64,000 bases of DNA, taken from positions 1 through 64,000 of the forward strand of contig JAXLVK010000010.1 in assembly GCA_046329055.1 (NCBI GenBank). Direction: 5' to 3'. The notes below the pieces were generated by a model. It was not told where the DNA came from and did not search any database. It saw only the letters and a program-made list of their open reading frames with translations. Source of the DNA: JADKCL01 sp046329055 (GTDB lineage Bacteria; Bacteroidota; Bacteroidia; J057; JADKCL01). This document shows positions 29,223 through 39,079 of the stretch, in pieces. Made by a program: the position numbers and the translations under genes. Each line of letters opens with the position of its first letter. The stretch's first letter is position 1.

Positions 29223-29390
29223 TTACGCAAGCGTATTTCCCTCAATCCTTCTTACAGACACTTCCCATCTTGTTCCTGATTTGAGGTGAACAAAATCGCC
29301 CCAGGGATAAGTCACATACTTCACGGAAGTGTAGTAGGTAGAACCTCTAAATTCTAGCACCAATGGCTCGTTGGTTTCAAGCATTCTCAT
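29223..29390 (-). CDS. 55-residue ORF behind the helicase gene
   Basis: The intact 55-codon frame starts at ATG 29390 and encodes LVLEFRGSTYYTSVKYVTYP and HLKSGTRWEVSVRRIEG, which reads like a small beta-barrel or SH3-like domain. It lies between the helicase stop (29451) and the next frameshifted gene (29198) on the same strand. A one-base shift would add MNLKKQGVYENA from ATG 29424-29426 at the front. No family is recognised. Confidence 0.5.
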   Translation of the reverse strand: MRMLETNEPLVLEFRGSTYYTSVKYVTYPWGDFVHLKSGTRWEVSVRRIEGNTLA

Positions 29391-29450
29391 AGACACCCTG
29401 TTTCTTTAAATTCATTTGACCCAATTTCAACTCACTTCTATCCCAAGCCC

Positions 29451-31333
29451 CTAGACCATGATAACCTCTCCAGCTTCAAACCATCCTTCCCGCACTACAA
29501 AATCTCTAACCACCTCTGCGGTTTTTCTGTATAAACCACGATAACTTGAACTCCTCTGCCCTGCTGCAAGTCGTAAAAAAAGCCGCCGAGAAGTTCGATC
29601 AGGCCCAGTATCTTTATTTTCAGCAGCATTCTTTCGATCAGCGTCGAAGCGACTTGACTCGAAAAAGCTTCTCATAGCTAAACATGCGGCCTTTTTGCTT
29701 CTTCATCGTCAACTCCACCTTCACTAAATTCCAGTCCTTTGATTCATGTGTTCCGAATCTTGCTTTGCCACTCACATATTCGTTGTATCGCTCCTAGCTG
29801 GCTAAAACCACATGCGAAGCCTGTTGCCAAGCTGTTTGGATTCCATCGCGTCCTTCATTCTCTGTCTGCACATCCCCATCATCAATTTCAGAAGGACTTG
29901 TCGATGCTTCTCCACGAATATTGGCAAGACTTTCTGGAACAACAAAAAACAACCCGCACTTTTTCCCACGGATTGAAGGATGTCGAGCAACGAAGGATCA
30001 GTCCCATTGGCCCACAATGAGTATAAAGATGCAACTCCATCATAGGCACTTCGCAAAGCGAAGCTTGCTCCAAACTATTCTCAACGCAGTTTTTTCCAAC
30101 AATGGGGAAAATTCTTTAACCACATGGGCAACTGCAAACCTTTCATCGAGCCGCATTGCCTGAATGAGAGGCAAAATCGTTTGGGTGAAAAACCTTAGCC
30201 CAGGAAGTGACCCATCTAGCAAGCTGGGTTTAACTATCCACTTGCTGCAATGGACTAAAAAGATCAGATTGTTCTTCTTGCCGCCATGTGATGTTCGGTT
30301 AAAATTTTTGACATCCGCATTTGTTCCCGTTCCATAGCGGATCACGAGTTTCTGTTGCCATCTTTTCCATGACACTCTCTTCGATTGCTTGCTTGTTCAA
30401 GACTCTGATGAGCCTATGAATAATCTCACAGTGCCCTCATCGCTATCAGTTCTTGGGGATTGTTCTTGGTCTCTTTTTTTTTTTTTTTTTTGTCAACAGT
30501 GTTTCTAATTTTGTTAATCAGGCGGATGACCCGTTTTGGGCAACGGTGATTCATTTTGCTTCTTTGGCTTCCCCCAATCAGAAGGTAGGCCATCACCTAA
30601 ATTTTCTTGCCATCAGCATAAATCCGCTGCATGGTATCTCCAAACAAACCGAGTGCAAACCAGTGGGGTTAAGTTTTTTGCAAATCAAATAGCACTTCTA
30701 TCAACTCTCTTTTGGTGTCTTGACTTTCATCTATTAGAAGAATTGGGAAACCTCCCCATTAGGATTTCTCGCATCAAGGGCTTTTGAGCAGCAAAGTGAG
30801 CTGCAATACTGATTACTTCACTGTGGTTGAGTGAGTCTCGTCAGCGATTCTCGCCATTAGGATCATAGGTAAACTTCGAGATCGAATCCAGCTTTCTAGC
30901 CGACGATTCATCCGATCTATCTTTTCGCACGCTCATCCGAAGCTTTACCCGCTCATGCTTTTGCTTGAGCAGCACAATTTCCTCGATTTCTTCACTTAAA
31001 TGAATCCGTAACCATTCTCGAATATCGTAATTGACCCTGCGTTAACTCCCAAACAAATGAATGGATCGTGGAAGCATAGAATAGCGGTCAAAATCGAGTC
31101 GGTGCTTGATTTCATCACAGGCAGCATTGGTATAGGTAATAATGGCTATTTGCTGCCGATGGAGACAAATTCTTCCTTTTTCTCAACCCGAATCCTCCCA
31201 AGACATTGACAAGTGTTCGTGTCTTGCCTGACCCCATGGCAAAGAGAAAAAGCTCTTTCCACTTCCGAGGTGAGGTAGCCGTAGATGGCGTCACGTCCAC
31301 CCATTTATCAATATCGTTATGAAGAGTAGTCAT
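29451..31333 (-). pseudogene. gajB: UvrD/Rep-type helicase, GajB-like, with many indels
   Basis: UvrD helicase motifs are found in order on the minus strand but in different frames: Walker A GSGKTRTLVNVL, motif Ia IAIITYTNAACDEIKHRL, motif II with DESQDTKRELIEVLFDLQ, LGLFGDTMQRIYADGK, and NHRCPKRVIRLINKIRN. A C-terminal block with DRTSR and REEL-like remnants follows, ending GWFEAGEVIMV. ATG 31333-31331 overlaps the nuclease stop (ATGA). In Gabija, GajB is the helicase partner of GajA and senses DNA ends and nucleotide state. At least eight indels, including a 19-T run at 30473-30491, interrupt the frame. They could be assembly errors or decay. Confidence 0.7.
30473..30491. repeat. Homopolymer run of 19 T inside the helicase gene
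   Basis: On the coding strand this is A19 between codons for RNTVD and a resumed frame at PRTDSDEGTVRLF. Read literally it would give six to seven lysines followed by a frameshift, so the run length disrupts an otherwise recognisable helicase. Confidence 0.8.
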
Positions 31334-33560
31334 GCTGATTGGGCTGTTGCCTGTGGTACTGAAATATTTTCCTTGGAGCCGCTTGATTTGTTCGCTCAAC
31401 CATTTCAATCGCTGGCGGTATAAGAAGCGGCACATTCAGTTGTAGGATCGACTTCATAAAGCAAGTTTAGCGCAAGCAAGCCCGGCTCCTTTTTCAAAAG
31501 CTTCAAACATGGCCAAACTCGCCGAATCAGCCGTTGCCATATTTGATGCTTCCTTAGTTGCAGCCAAGCCGCTACCTGGCAATGTTCTGAACAATGCAAT
31601 GTTCTCAAACGCAAAGAGAGTCTCAAAGGTATAGAGGGACCTGTTTTGTATCCACGTTTTCAGTGAACTTGACATTGATCGGAAGCTGATAAGCGATTCG
31701 GAAGGGAAACTTGGCATCAGTCTTTGCATCTTGACTCAGACCCAAGACGGCATCCAAGTCCTTTTCTTTTGGCAACCATTTTCTGAGGCTCTCGTGCCCG
31801 TTCGTAGTTCCCTCTTGCGGAGTCTTGCAGCACCTCGATTTTTGGAGGATCCGATTGAATCAATGTCTGTGATCACTAGGAGGTAATCAATCCAACTGTT
31901 CGAGCAATGGTTGAAGCCTATGGGCGTGACTCCCTCCAGTCTCAGGATCGGAAATGATATTCATAGCCTGGATACTTTTGGCCCAGAATAAAGTGAGGAA
32001 CCAACATGCGCTCCGCCAGGAGCCTTCCACAAGAATCAATGGCCGCCACAAAAATATGTCGCAGTGCGTTGCCTTGAGGTAACGGATTGCAAGTGGATTG
32101 CTCCTCATTGCCGAATGTACAGGACATAGATTTACAACTATCGAAGTCGGCACTTCTCCTGCTTGTGCGGATGGTTTCCGTCGAAAGTATCGCAAACACA
32201 CAAAATCGACCTCATGCGCCACATGGCTGGAATGAGTGCTTACAACCAATTGAGTTGTAAATTTCTTTTTATCGCCCAGATGAGGGTGAAACCGCAAGAC
32301 TCTGTACGCCTCGCGGATAAATACTTGTTGCACTTGTGCGTGTAGATGCGCCTCTGGCTCTTCGATCATTACCAAATGCAAGGGTTCAAATTCAAAGCCT
32401 TGGCTCGTGGCCTCCAACTGCTTGCCTTTCTTCCCCACATGCATCCATTCGTCTCGAAACCCGATCAGTTTGAATACCATTGAAATAAGGTTCTGGTAAC
32501 CAAGGCCATTGTAATGCTCTGGGAGTCGTGGCCCTGAATGCGGATTGTTTTTATCACCTAGCACATCAAAAAGCACTGCCGAATCATGCTTGATCCCGTC
32601 AATGGGATTAACATCCGTCGAAATGGTAATGGTTGGGTTCCCGAAGCCTGGATACCTCAACAACTCCAATTCTGAAAGTGGCCCCTTGAAGCTGTCCTTT
32701 AACTTGGCATCGAATGCTCCTTTGGCATTTTCAATAGCTTGCAAAGCGTCAATGTCTGTGGCTTCTGGTAGTACGGCGGGGTCTAAATGCGCAGAAAAGT
32801 ACTTTCGTAACTGGGAAGAGAGGTTCTTTTGCTCAAAACCTTCCGTATTGGTATTGGAAAAGCCTCTTTGAGCGTTGATAATGTCAATTTTGATGATGCC
32901 ATCAAATGGATCGAAGTCCAGCACTGGGCTATTCGGCGGCAAGGGCTGTGGAGCAACTACACCATTGTGGGTGGCATTCAATTGGTTTGGATCCAAAATG
33001 TAGGCACAGACTTGAAAATGGCTATGCAATCGCCTCTCCAAGAAATCGAGCATCGTACATGGCCATAGCTTCAGCCCCTTATTCGGTTCCGATTTTGCAT
33101 TTTGGGCAGCTAGAAAAGCCGTTGTGTAATCCTTATACAGGGCTTCGATTGCCTTTTCGCTTTTCGGTTGATACCGAAGCCGAACCCCAAGCGATCCCCC
33201 ACTCCAATCGAGTGTTGGGATAATTCGAGATACATAGTGAAACTCTCCCGTCCCTACTTCGAGCCAAACATCCAACTGCGGAAGAATATCCCTCCAACGT
33301 TCCATGCTCAAATCAGGTTGTGTTTTATTATTCGCGGCGTCGAGCCAACCGTCCCCGATTTTTTCAATCTCCTTCCACAAGGAAAGAGTAAAATCCTTTG
33401 TATCAAGCTTCTTGTCTTTCAAAAAGAGCATCAGTGCGTTCATTGCAGAAGTCTTTCCGCTGTTGTTTGCCCCCACGAAGATCGTTTCCCGCTCGTGAAA
33501 ATCGACCCTGCATGATTTCAGTTTTCGGAAGTTCTGGATATCAATGTGTTTGATCTTCAT
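31330..33560 (-). pseudogene. gajA: OLD-family ATPase-TOPRIM nuclease, GajA-like, frameshifted
   Basis: ATG 33560 gives MKIKHIDIQNFRKLKS followed by Walker A GANNSGKT. A long uninterrupted frame then runs through the ABC-type Walker B MIEEPEAHLH and the switch STHSSH, so the ATPase domain is intact. Near 32040 the frame shifts: a TOPRIM start ILVEG in one frame continues as SAERMLVPHFILGQ in another, then YLLVITDIDSI. The C-terminus (FAFENIALFRTL, YRQRLKWLSEQIKRLQG) is spread over two frames and ends SVPQATAQSA with TGA overlapping the helicase ATG. OLD nucleases next to UvrD helicases are class 2 OLD, the Gabija antiphage type. Confidence 0.75.
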
Positions 33561-34257
33561 TGCCGATTCATAGTTCAATGTTGGAACGCAACCATGCGAG
33601 TGTAAGATAGCTGATTGGGCATACCGTAACATGCAAGCGCTCTTGCAATTTAGCTATTCTTGTCACAATGACAACTTTCACGCTCCTATGGCAATTGGTT
33701 GCAAGTTTTTCTATCTGAGATCAATGAAAATGGAGACGGTTCCCTTGTGACGCTTGGTAATTTGGCAGGGTAATACAGTGCCTCGCCGTTCGAACGATCG
33801 TTTTTGCCAGAACTGCGATTGGCTCATTCATTTTCTCTAACTTTTAGATCATCTCCCAGTGCCATTTAGACCAAAAAAGTGGCTAAAATGAAGATGTGTG
33901 TTCCACCTGCGCATTCGCACACTGCCCCAACTAACCGCTCAGGGCTTCGAAGGATGCCGCTTGGACAACTCCCAAGCATAATGCCTTCATGATAATCCGT
34001 CAGAGCCATGTCTTGCCATCACCTTCGGTGCATTGCCAAATTACAATCTCCCAACCAACTAGCCAATCCCAACCCCACTCCTCCATTTCCACTCGCTAGT
34101 TTGCAAACTCTCCTTCATCTCGGTGCCTGAGCAGTTAAGCTGAGCCTGTCGAAGTCTTGTCCAAAGCTATCTTTCATCCTTCATCTTTCCTCTTTCATCC
34201 CAATTTCCCTATATTTAATCGCACAACATCAATTTCTAATATCTAATTGAAACAACA
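33561..34257. other. AT-rich spacer upstream of the defence operon
   Basis: No supported gene was found in about 700 bp. The left part should hold the promoter of the minus-strand nuclease gene. The right part contains a GAGCCTGTCGAAG repeat copy (about 34142-34158), pyrimidine-rich CTTTCATCC stretches, and the upstream region of the gene at 34258. The composition rises from AT-rich to the window norm here, marking the island boundary. Confidence 0.6.
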
Positions 34258-35481
34258 ATGGCCCAACACATCTCCCCCCTCCCCATCTCCGGCAAGGTCG
34301 GCAACCTCCAGCTCTCCATCCGCAACGGCAAGAACTTCGTCCATCCGGCACGCGACTACAGCCAGCGCCACAAGCACCGCATGAATTCCCCCAAATGCGC
34401 CTCCTACCGGATGAACCTCCGGGAATTCGCAGCCGCCTCCATGATCGCCAGCCAAATCTACAGTGAGTTGCCCCGTGTCGGCTTCAGCAACCCGATCAAT
34501 CCCGGCCCCATCCTGCGGCCATACACCCACAACCACCTCACGGCCAGAATCAAAGCCTGTGGGCAACACAAGCAAAAGCAAGCCATCAATGGCACCGGCT
34601 CTTTTTGGTACGCCACCGAGTTCCGCACACCGGACATTGCGCTCGCGCTCAAGGACCTCGACCTCAGCAAGGGGGCCGAACCCGCACGAGAAATCCGCCT
34701 TACCGCCCTCGGCCCGGCCCACAACCCCACCGAGGTCCGCATCACAGGATTCACCCGGGCAGCCCAGCACGTCCGCACCGCAAAATGCATCCGCCTCGAA
34801 TGCCGCATCCACATCCTGCAAGCAGCATTCACCGAGCGCGTGTGGAGCCAGCAAGCCAATGATTGGGACGAAGTCCCCAACCTCCGCCCCGACGGCCAAC
34901 CAGCCCAGGAGCCTGACATCCTTGTCCCCAGCGATTGGATCCCCGTCGAGATCATCCCAGAGCAGGGCATCAAGATCCCCATCCCCGAATGCGACGAAGG
35001 CAGCAAGCACATCACCGCCGTCCTCATCGAATGGCGTGAGCACCGCGGTTTTGGCCGCCGCATCGTCAGACTTCACGACAAGGGCATTGTCCGAATCGCC
35101 TCCGTCCACGCCCCAGCAGCCGCATTCCAGGAAGTCGCCGCGGAGATCCATTACACCCAGCCCCAGCACCTCATCCCCGTGTCCCTAGCCCGCATCGCTT
35201 CAGAGCCCACTTGGCGCAAGAACCCCGAAGAATTCCTCATCCAGGCCATCTCCAAAATCGGACGATTTGAATACAAAGGCACAGATTCTCCCCAGCACTT
35301 CAACGATAAGTATCAGCAGCCCCGCCCACTGAAGAGTCCCATCCAGAAGGCACCAGCCCCACCCGTCCGCCAACCAGCCATATTCCGCAAAGGCCTTGCC
35401 CAGCATCACCCACCCACCGTCATGCTCACCTCCGACCCCACCAACCAGCTGATACAATCCCTCTCAGTCACCAATCCCTAG
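34258..35481 (+). CDS. Conserved Bacteroidota hypothetical protein
   Basis: The 407-residue protein lacks a signal peptide. The N-terminus (ISPLPISGKVGNLQLSIRNG) follows a pattern I know from a recurrent Bacteroidota family that begins with a G-x-I/V-G-N-L beta hairpin and a basic loop. A beta-rich middle (FWYATEFRTPDIALALKD, VTFxx-type strands) and a Pro/Gln-rich disordered C-terminus of about 70 residues follow. Family function is not established. It stands alone directly right of the defence island and is followed by 1 kb of repeats. Confidence 0.75.
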   Translation: MAQHISPLPISGKVGNLQLSIRNGKNFVHPARDYSQRHKHRMNSPKCASYRMNLREFAAASMIASQIYSELPRVGFSNPINPGPILRPYTHNHLTARIKACGQHKQKQAINGTGSFWYATEFRTPDIALALKDLDLSKGAEPAREIRLTALGPAHNPTEVRITGFTRAAQHVRTAKCIRLECRIHILQAAFTERVWSQQANDWDEVPNLRPDGQPAQEPDILVPSDWIPVEIIPEQGIKIPIPECDEGSKHITAVLIEWREHRGFGRRIVRLHDKGIVRIASVHAPAAAFQEVAAEIHYTQPQHLIPVSLARIASEPTWRKNPEEFLIQAISKIGRFEYKGTDSPQHFNDKYQQPRPLKSPIQKAPAPPVRQPAIFRKGLAQHHPPTVMLTSDPTNQLIQSLSVTNP

Positions 35482-36186
35482 CCACCCCAAGGTCCGCTTC
35501 CGAATAACCAACGCCAATCCCCAAAGCGGCGCAGCCCCGAAGACACGGCGGCTGGTTCCTGAGGAACTCGAAGGGTGCCGCACGCCTTCGGAACCTTTGT
35601 CGGAGCTTGCGCTGAGTGGTCGCTGAGCCGTCGGGCTGAGGTTCTCGAAGCCGCCGCCAGTGCTTGTCGAACGTGGCGAAAAACCATCTAGACCCCAATT
35701 CACACAATTACAATCAGCGAGCACCCCCGCAGGCTCAGGTGCGCCATGCTGTACCCCATATCGGAATCATCAGCGGAGTCCCAAGTACATAACTTCTTCA
35801 CCCCGGCGACCTCCAACGACTCTTCCGCCGCCGCGTGCTATTGCTGCCTGTTCCGAGAATCGAATTCCGCTCACAAGGAGAAACCTCCAGGTTCGCGCAA
35901 ACAATCAGCTGGGGTCCACCGCAGATAACTCACGGCTGTGATTACAATTCCCAACCTATGGCTATAGCTTTTCGCCTGCACGGGACATTTACCTTTTGTC
36001 GCCCTGATACCCCTTTCACCTTGCGCGCCTTGCTCGCAACTCGCCCCGGACAGGCCGACTTGCTACTGGAACCGTTTTTGCTGTGCTCACAAAACCCTTC
36101 TGAGTGCCGTATTTAGCCGCCACTCTCGGCCAAACTCAACGGACGGTACACAAACTATACTTCGCGCGGTGATATTCATTTCAAGT

Positions 36187-36289
36187 TGTCATGTCGAGCA
36201 GAAGCCGGACATCTGGCGTATCCAATAACACGCTCTCTGTGTGCGCTAGATGTCTCGATTCCGGCCTACGGCCTCCACTCGACATGACA
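36187..36289. repeat. MITE/REP-like 103-bp inverted repeat
   Basis: The ends TGTCATGTCGAG and CTCGACATGACA are perfectly complementary. Inner blocks also pair (GACATCTGGCG with CGCTAGATGTC), and one arm carries CCGGCCTACGGCC, itself a palindrome. Sequences of the type GTCATGTCGAGC...AGATGTCTCGA are known to me as dispersed intergenic repeats in several bacterial groups. It has no coding capacity. Confidence 0.75.
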
Positions 36290-36492
36290 TTCCTAGTGGG
36301 GAACATTGTACCCGCGTCAAGTAGAAAGGCCAACTTTGCCATCGGAGTCCGCATCTGTGAATCCGATGGTTCTTCAGATCACCACATGCAAATTCGAATA
36401 TTTTCTAAAGGCATTGCAGTAGAAATCGATCCCGAAGCGATCCTGCGAATTCGGGAAATTCGGGGAATTCTGGCATTAAATTCTGATTCAGA

Positions 36493-36522
36493 CAAAAAAA
36501 GGCTGCATGTGCAGCCTTTTTT
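36493..36522 (-). terminator. Terminator of tRNA-Asn
   Basis: GGCTGCA and TGCAGCC form a 7-bp stem with a two-base loop. It is flanked by seven A on the left and six T on the right, so it can terminate on either strand. It lies immediately 3' of the minus-strand tRNA. Confidence 0.85.
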
Positions 36523-36525
36523 CCG

Positions 36526-36599
36526 CTCCCCCTCTTGGACTTGAACCAAGGACCTACTGATTAACAGTCAGCCGCTCTAACCGACTGAGCTAAGGAGGA
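36526..36599 (-). tRNA. trnN: tRNA-Asn (anticodon GTT)
   Basis: The 74-nt minus-strand gene folds as a cloverleaf. The acceptor 5' TCCTCCT pairs with AGGGGGA (one G-T pair each side tolerated). The D-arm contains AGCTCAGTCGGTTAGAGC, the anticodon loop CTGTTAA shows anticodon GTT, and the T-arm contains GGTTCAAGTCC. CCA is not encoded. A T-rich hairpin follows at its 3' end. Confidence 0.95.
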
Positions 36600-36720
36600 A
36601 TCTTTTAAAGAACACCCTTTTTCTCAAAGGGGGACACAAATCTACGTGGGGCTGCTCCAAAAATGCAAGACCTCAACCAGAAAATTTTGAAAAAAATTTC
36701 TCGTTCGGGGCTCGCAGGGC

Positions 36721-37824
36721 CTATTCCACCACCATTCGGGTGCGGTGCAGGGCATTGCCGGTCCGCACGGCGACCACGTACACGCCGGGGGCTAGCTGCG
36801 TGGTGTTCAGCAGGGCGTGGCCGTTCATGACCTCCGCATCGACGGGGACGGATTGGCCGATGGCATTGAAAACCAGGATGGAAGAGGGGGTGTTGGCATC
36901 CGGGAAATCCAGCTGGACCAGGCCGTGGCTCGGATTTGGATACAACCGCAAATGCCCCGTCGGCAAGTATTCCACCGTCCGGACCTCGGAATAGTTGCTG
37001 TTGCCGTCGTCGCTCACTTCGCGGAGGCGGTAATGCGCGGTCCCAATGAGCGGGCGACGGTCCGTATAGCTGTAGCGCGATTCGTGGTCGCTATGCCCGA
37101 CGGCGCTCACCATGTCCAGCTCCTCCCAATTTTCGCCATCAGTGGAGCGCTGCACGGCAAAGTAATCGGCGCTGATCTCCGTCGCCGTCACCCATTCCAG
37201 GGCCACTTGTCCCAAATCGGTCAGCTCCGCATCAAAGGTCAGCCATTCCGCAGGGAGGATCGGCGCGCAAATGAAGAGGGAAAACAAGGAGCCATTCGGA
37301 GAGCCGCTGACCACGAAGTCCTCCACAGTCAGGGTAGAAATCGGGCTGCCGGAAATCGTGGTGCCGGACCATCCAGAGACGCCGCAGCCACTGCATCCGC
37401 GCAGGTCGCCCGCCACGGTCAGGACCGCCATGGGATCGCAGGCATTGTTCGAGCCTACCGACGGCATCGCGTAGTGCGAGCCATTCACGTACAGGCGGAT
37501 CTCCTCCGTGCTCGGAGGGGTGTCGCTCGCGCCGCTGAAATTCATCCGCACGGCACTGATCGCAGGGCTGAAGGTGAATGAAAAACTACCGGGGCCGCTT
37601 CCTGGGCCGGGGGCGTAGCCGATGAAAAATGGCTGCGTCACCGTCGGGCAGTAGGTGGTCCAGGCGCAGGTATTGCCGACGGAAGTCACCGTTACATTGA
37701 CCCCGGCCACATTTGCGGTGCCAGTCGTGTGCATGACCTGGTTGGTGCATTGGGCGGGCAAGGCGACAATACAAATGCAAAAGATAGCAAGCGAAAGGGC
37801 AAGGCGACTGAGGACGTACTTCAT
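36721..37824 (-). CDS. Secreted protein with T9SS sorting domain, unknown function
   Basis: ATG 37824 starts a clear signal peptide (LALSLAIFCICIVALPAQC). The 367-residue product contains a Cys/Gly-rich beta domain (residues about 25-190) and a Fn3-like segment with the pattern ALEWVTATEISADYFAVQRS ahead of the sorting domain. The type A T9SS domain starts LYPNPSHGLVQLDF and ends in RTRMVVE. It is predicted to be exported and anchored or released by T9SS. The N-terminal half may be an adhesin-like or proprotein-convertase-P-type domain; this is not certain. Confidence 0.88.
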   Translation of the reverse strand: MKYVLSRLALSLAIFCICIVALPAQCTNQVMHTTGTANVAGVNVTVTSVGNTCAWTTYCPTVTQPFFIGYAPGPGSGPGSFSFTFSPAISAVRMNFSGASDTPPSTEEIRLYVNGSHYAMPSVGSNNACDPMAVLTVAGDLRGCSGCGVSGWSGTTISGSPISTLTVEDFVVSGSPNGSLFSLFICAPILPAEWLTFDAELTDLGQVALEWVTATEISADYFAVQRSTDGENWEELDMVSAVGHSDHESRYSYTDRRPLIGTAHYRLREVSDDGNSNYSEVRTVEYLPTGHLRLYPNPSHGLVQLDFPDANTPSSILVFNAIGQSVPVDAEVMNGHALLNTTQLAPGVYVVAVRTGNALHRTRMVVE

Positions 37825-37986
37825 GGACGATGAGCTTTTGGCACTCGGATCCACAACCCGAGGCGCAACACACAGATACTGAACCCCAAAATTGCAGAGA
37901 ATTTCCCGAAATGCAGCTTTATCCTCCCAGAAACGAAAAATGCAGGAGCTGACCCCTGCATTTTTCAATTGAGGCATTGGCCCCGA

Positions 37987-38238
37987 TCAGTTGTCGCAAG
38001 CGCGGGTGAGGTCGCGGATCTTGTCCATGAAATCCTCCTCGCCTTTGTGCTTTTCTTCCACCGACTTTTCGAATTCGCGCTGCTCCTTGATGAGCTTGTC
38101 GCGCTCCTCGCCTTCAGCCTTTTCGATCTTCGCATTCATGTCGCACCATTTCTTGGCGATCGACTCCGGGCTGTCTGACCCGCAACCCGTCATTGCGAGC
38201 ATCGCCAGCAATGCGAAGGCAAACATCATCTTTTTCAT
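37987..38238 (-). CDS. Small lipoprotein, unknown function
   Basis: ATG 38238 gives an 83-residue protein with a signal peptide and a lipobox (LAMTGC, Cys at 19). The mature part is a single charged helix (KIEKAEGEERDKLIKEQREF) with coiled-coil character and two further cysteines (KKWCDM, TRACDN) that could form a disulfide. It resembles small periplasmic helical lipoproteins without a known role. Confidence 0.75.
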   Translation of the reverse strand: MKKMMFAFALLAMLAMTGCGSDSPESIAKKWCDMNAKIEKAEGEERDKLIKEQREFEKSVEEKHKGEEDFMDKIRDLTRACDN

Positions 38239-38449
38239 ATTCAACCAATCATTTTGATGAAGACCATTTCCTATCCGAAAGATAGCAAAAAATCGCAGGC
38301 AGCCATGCATTCCCATCCACCATCCCCATGCAACCAAGTCCCAATGACCCCAGCAGGCACCCACGCAGTCGGCCCAAAGGCCCAAGCACCAATCGCCGAG
38401 CAATTCTACAAATTCGGTGAATTTTGAGAATTCTGCTCAATTTTGCCCC

Positions 38450-39079
38450 ATGACCCCTACCCGTCCATACAACATCTTGTGGGTGGCCCTGCTTTGGGCC
38501 GCAACCCTGTTCGCATCCTGCGGCAGTGACCAGCCAGCGAAGCCTGAGCCCCAGCCCGGTACACCCACGGTGAAGCAGCGTCCCGATCCCAAGGACATCA
38601 CCGAGCAAATTCCAGCAGCCGAGATCCTGGGCGCCACCGTCAAGCGCAACCTCCGCTACCAACAAGAGGCCGAGACCAGGCAGTACATCAGCACCGATAC
38701 CCTGCTCGAATACATCCGTCGAATGAACCTCAGCTTTCGCAGGGAAGTCGGCAAGATCCCGCAGGAAGGTCCCACCACAGGCACCGTCGTCGTGGGGCTG
38801 AATGCCAGCGGCGAAACCCATCTGTGGTACATCTTCCCCGACGGCCAACCCAGTGCCGCATTGAAGGCCGCCTCCGAAAAAGCAGTCGCCGCCGTCCCCA
38901 AGCCCAAGGTCGAGAAGCGCCTCATCGTCTTCGGCATGGCCTGCACATTCTGGGGCTATCAAGAGGACGACCGCGAAGAAAACACCGTCACCCTCCCCAA
39001 AGAATGGGACGAAATCACCAAGCGCCAAGGCCCCCAAGACGCCACCAAACTCGCCGAAATGACCTGGACGAATAGCTAG
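38450..39079 (+). CDS. Putative lipoprotein, unknown function
   Basis: ATG 38450 is chosen because it places a basic N-terminus and a hydrophobic core directly before the lipobox (TLFASC). The 209-residue product has a Pro/Lys-rich linker and a soluble domain (TGTVVVGLNASGETHLWYIF, KRLIVFGMACTFWGY). No family is recognised. It is convergent with the large fusion gene to the right, across a repeat-filled spacer. Confidence 0.75.
   Translation: MTPTRPYNILWVALLWAATLFASCGSDQPAKPEPQPGTPTVKQRPDPKDITEQIPAAEILGATVKRNLRYQQEAETRQYISTDTLLEYIRRMNLSFRREVGKIPQEGPTTGTVVVGLNASGETHLWYIFPDGQPSAALKAASEKAVAAVPKPKVEKRLIVFGMACTFWGYQEDDREENTVTLPKEWDEITKRQGPQDATKLAEMTWTNS

Larger units (their letters stand above)
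35482..36525. repeat. Gene-free spacer with dispersed repeat fragments
   Basis: About 1 kb without a supported gene. Near 35550-35680 lie several degenerate TGAGxxxTCGAAG units (CTGAGGAACTCGAAG, CTGAGCCGTCGGGCTGAGG, GTGCTTGTCGAACG). The centre shows nothing I recognise. A 103-bp palindrome sits at 36187-36289 and the tRNA terminator at 36493. Short frames here lack coding character. Confidence 0.65.

Noticed and set aside
26415..33560. Prophage
   Set aside because: No capsid, terminase, portal, tail or integrase genes are visible. The content fits a defence island.
36191..36544. Open frame of about 117 codons
   Set aside because: It is built from the 103-bp palindrome, a terminator and part of the tRNA. 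It has no protein character and no family.
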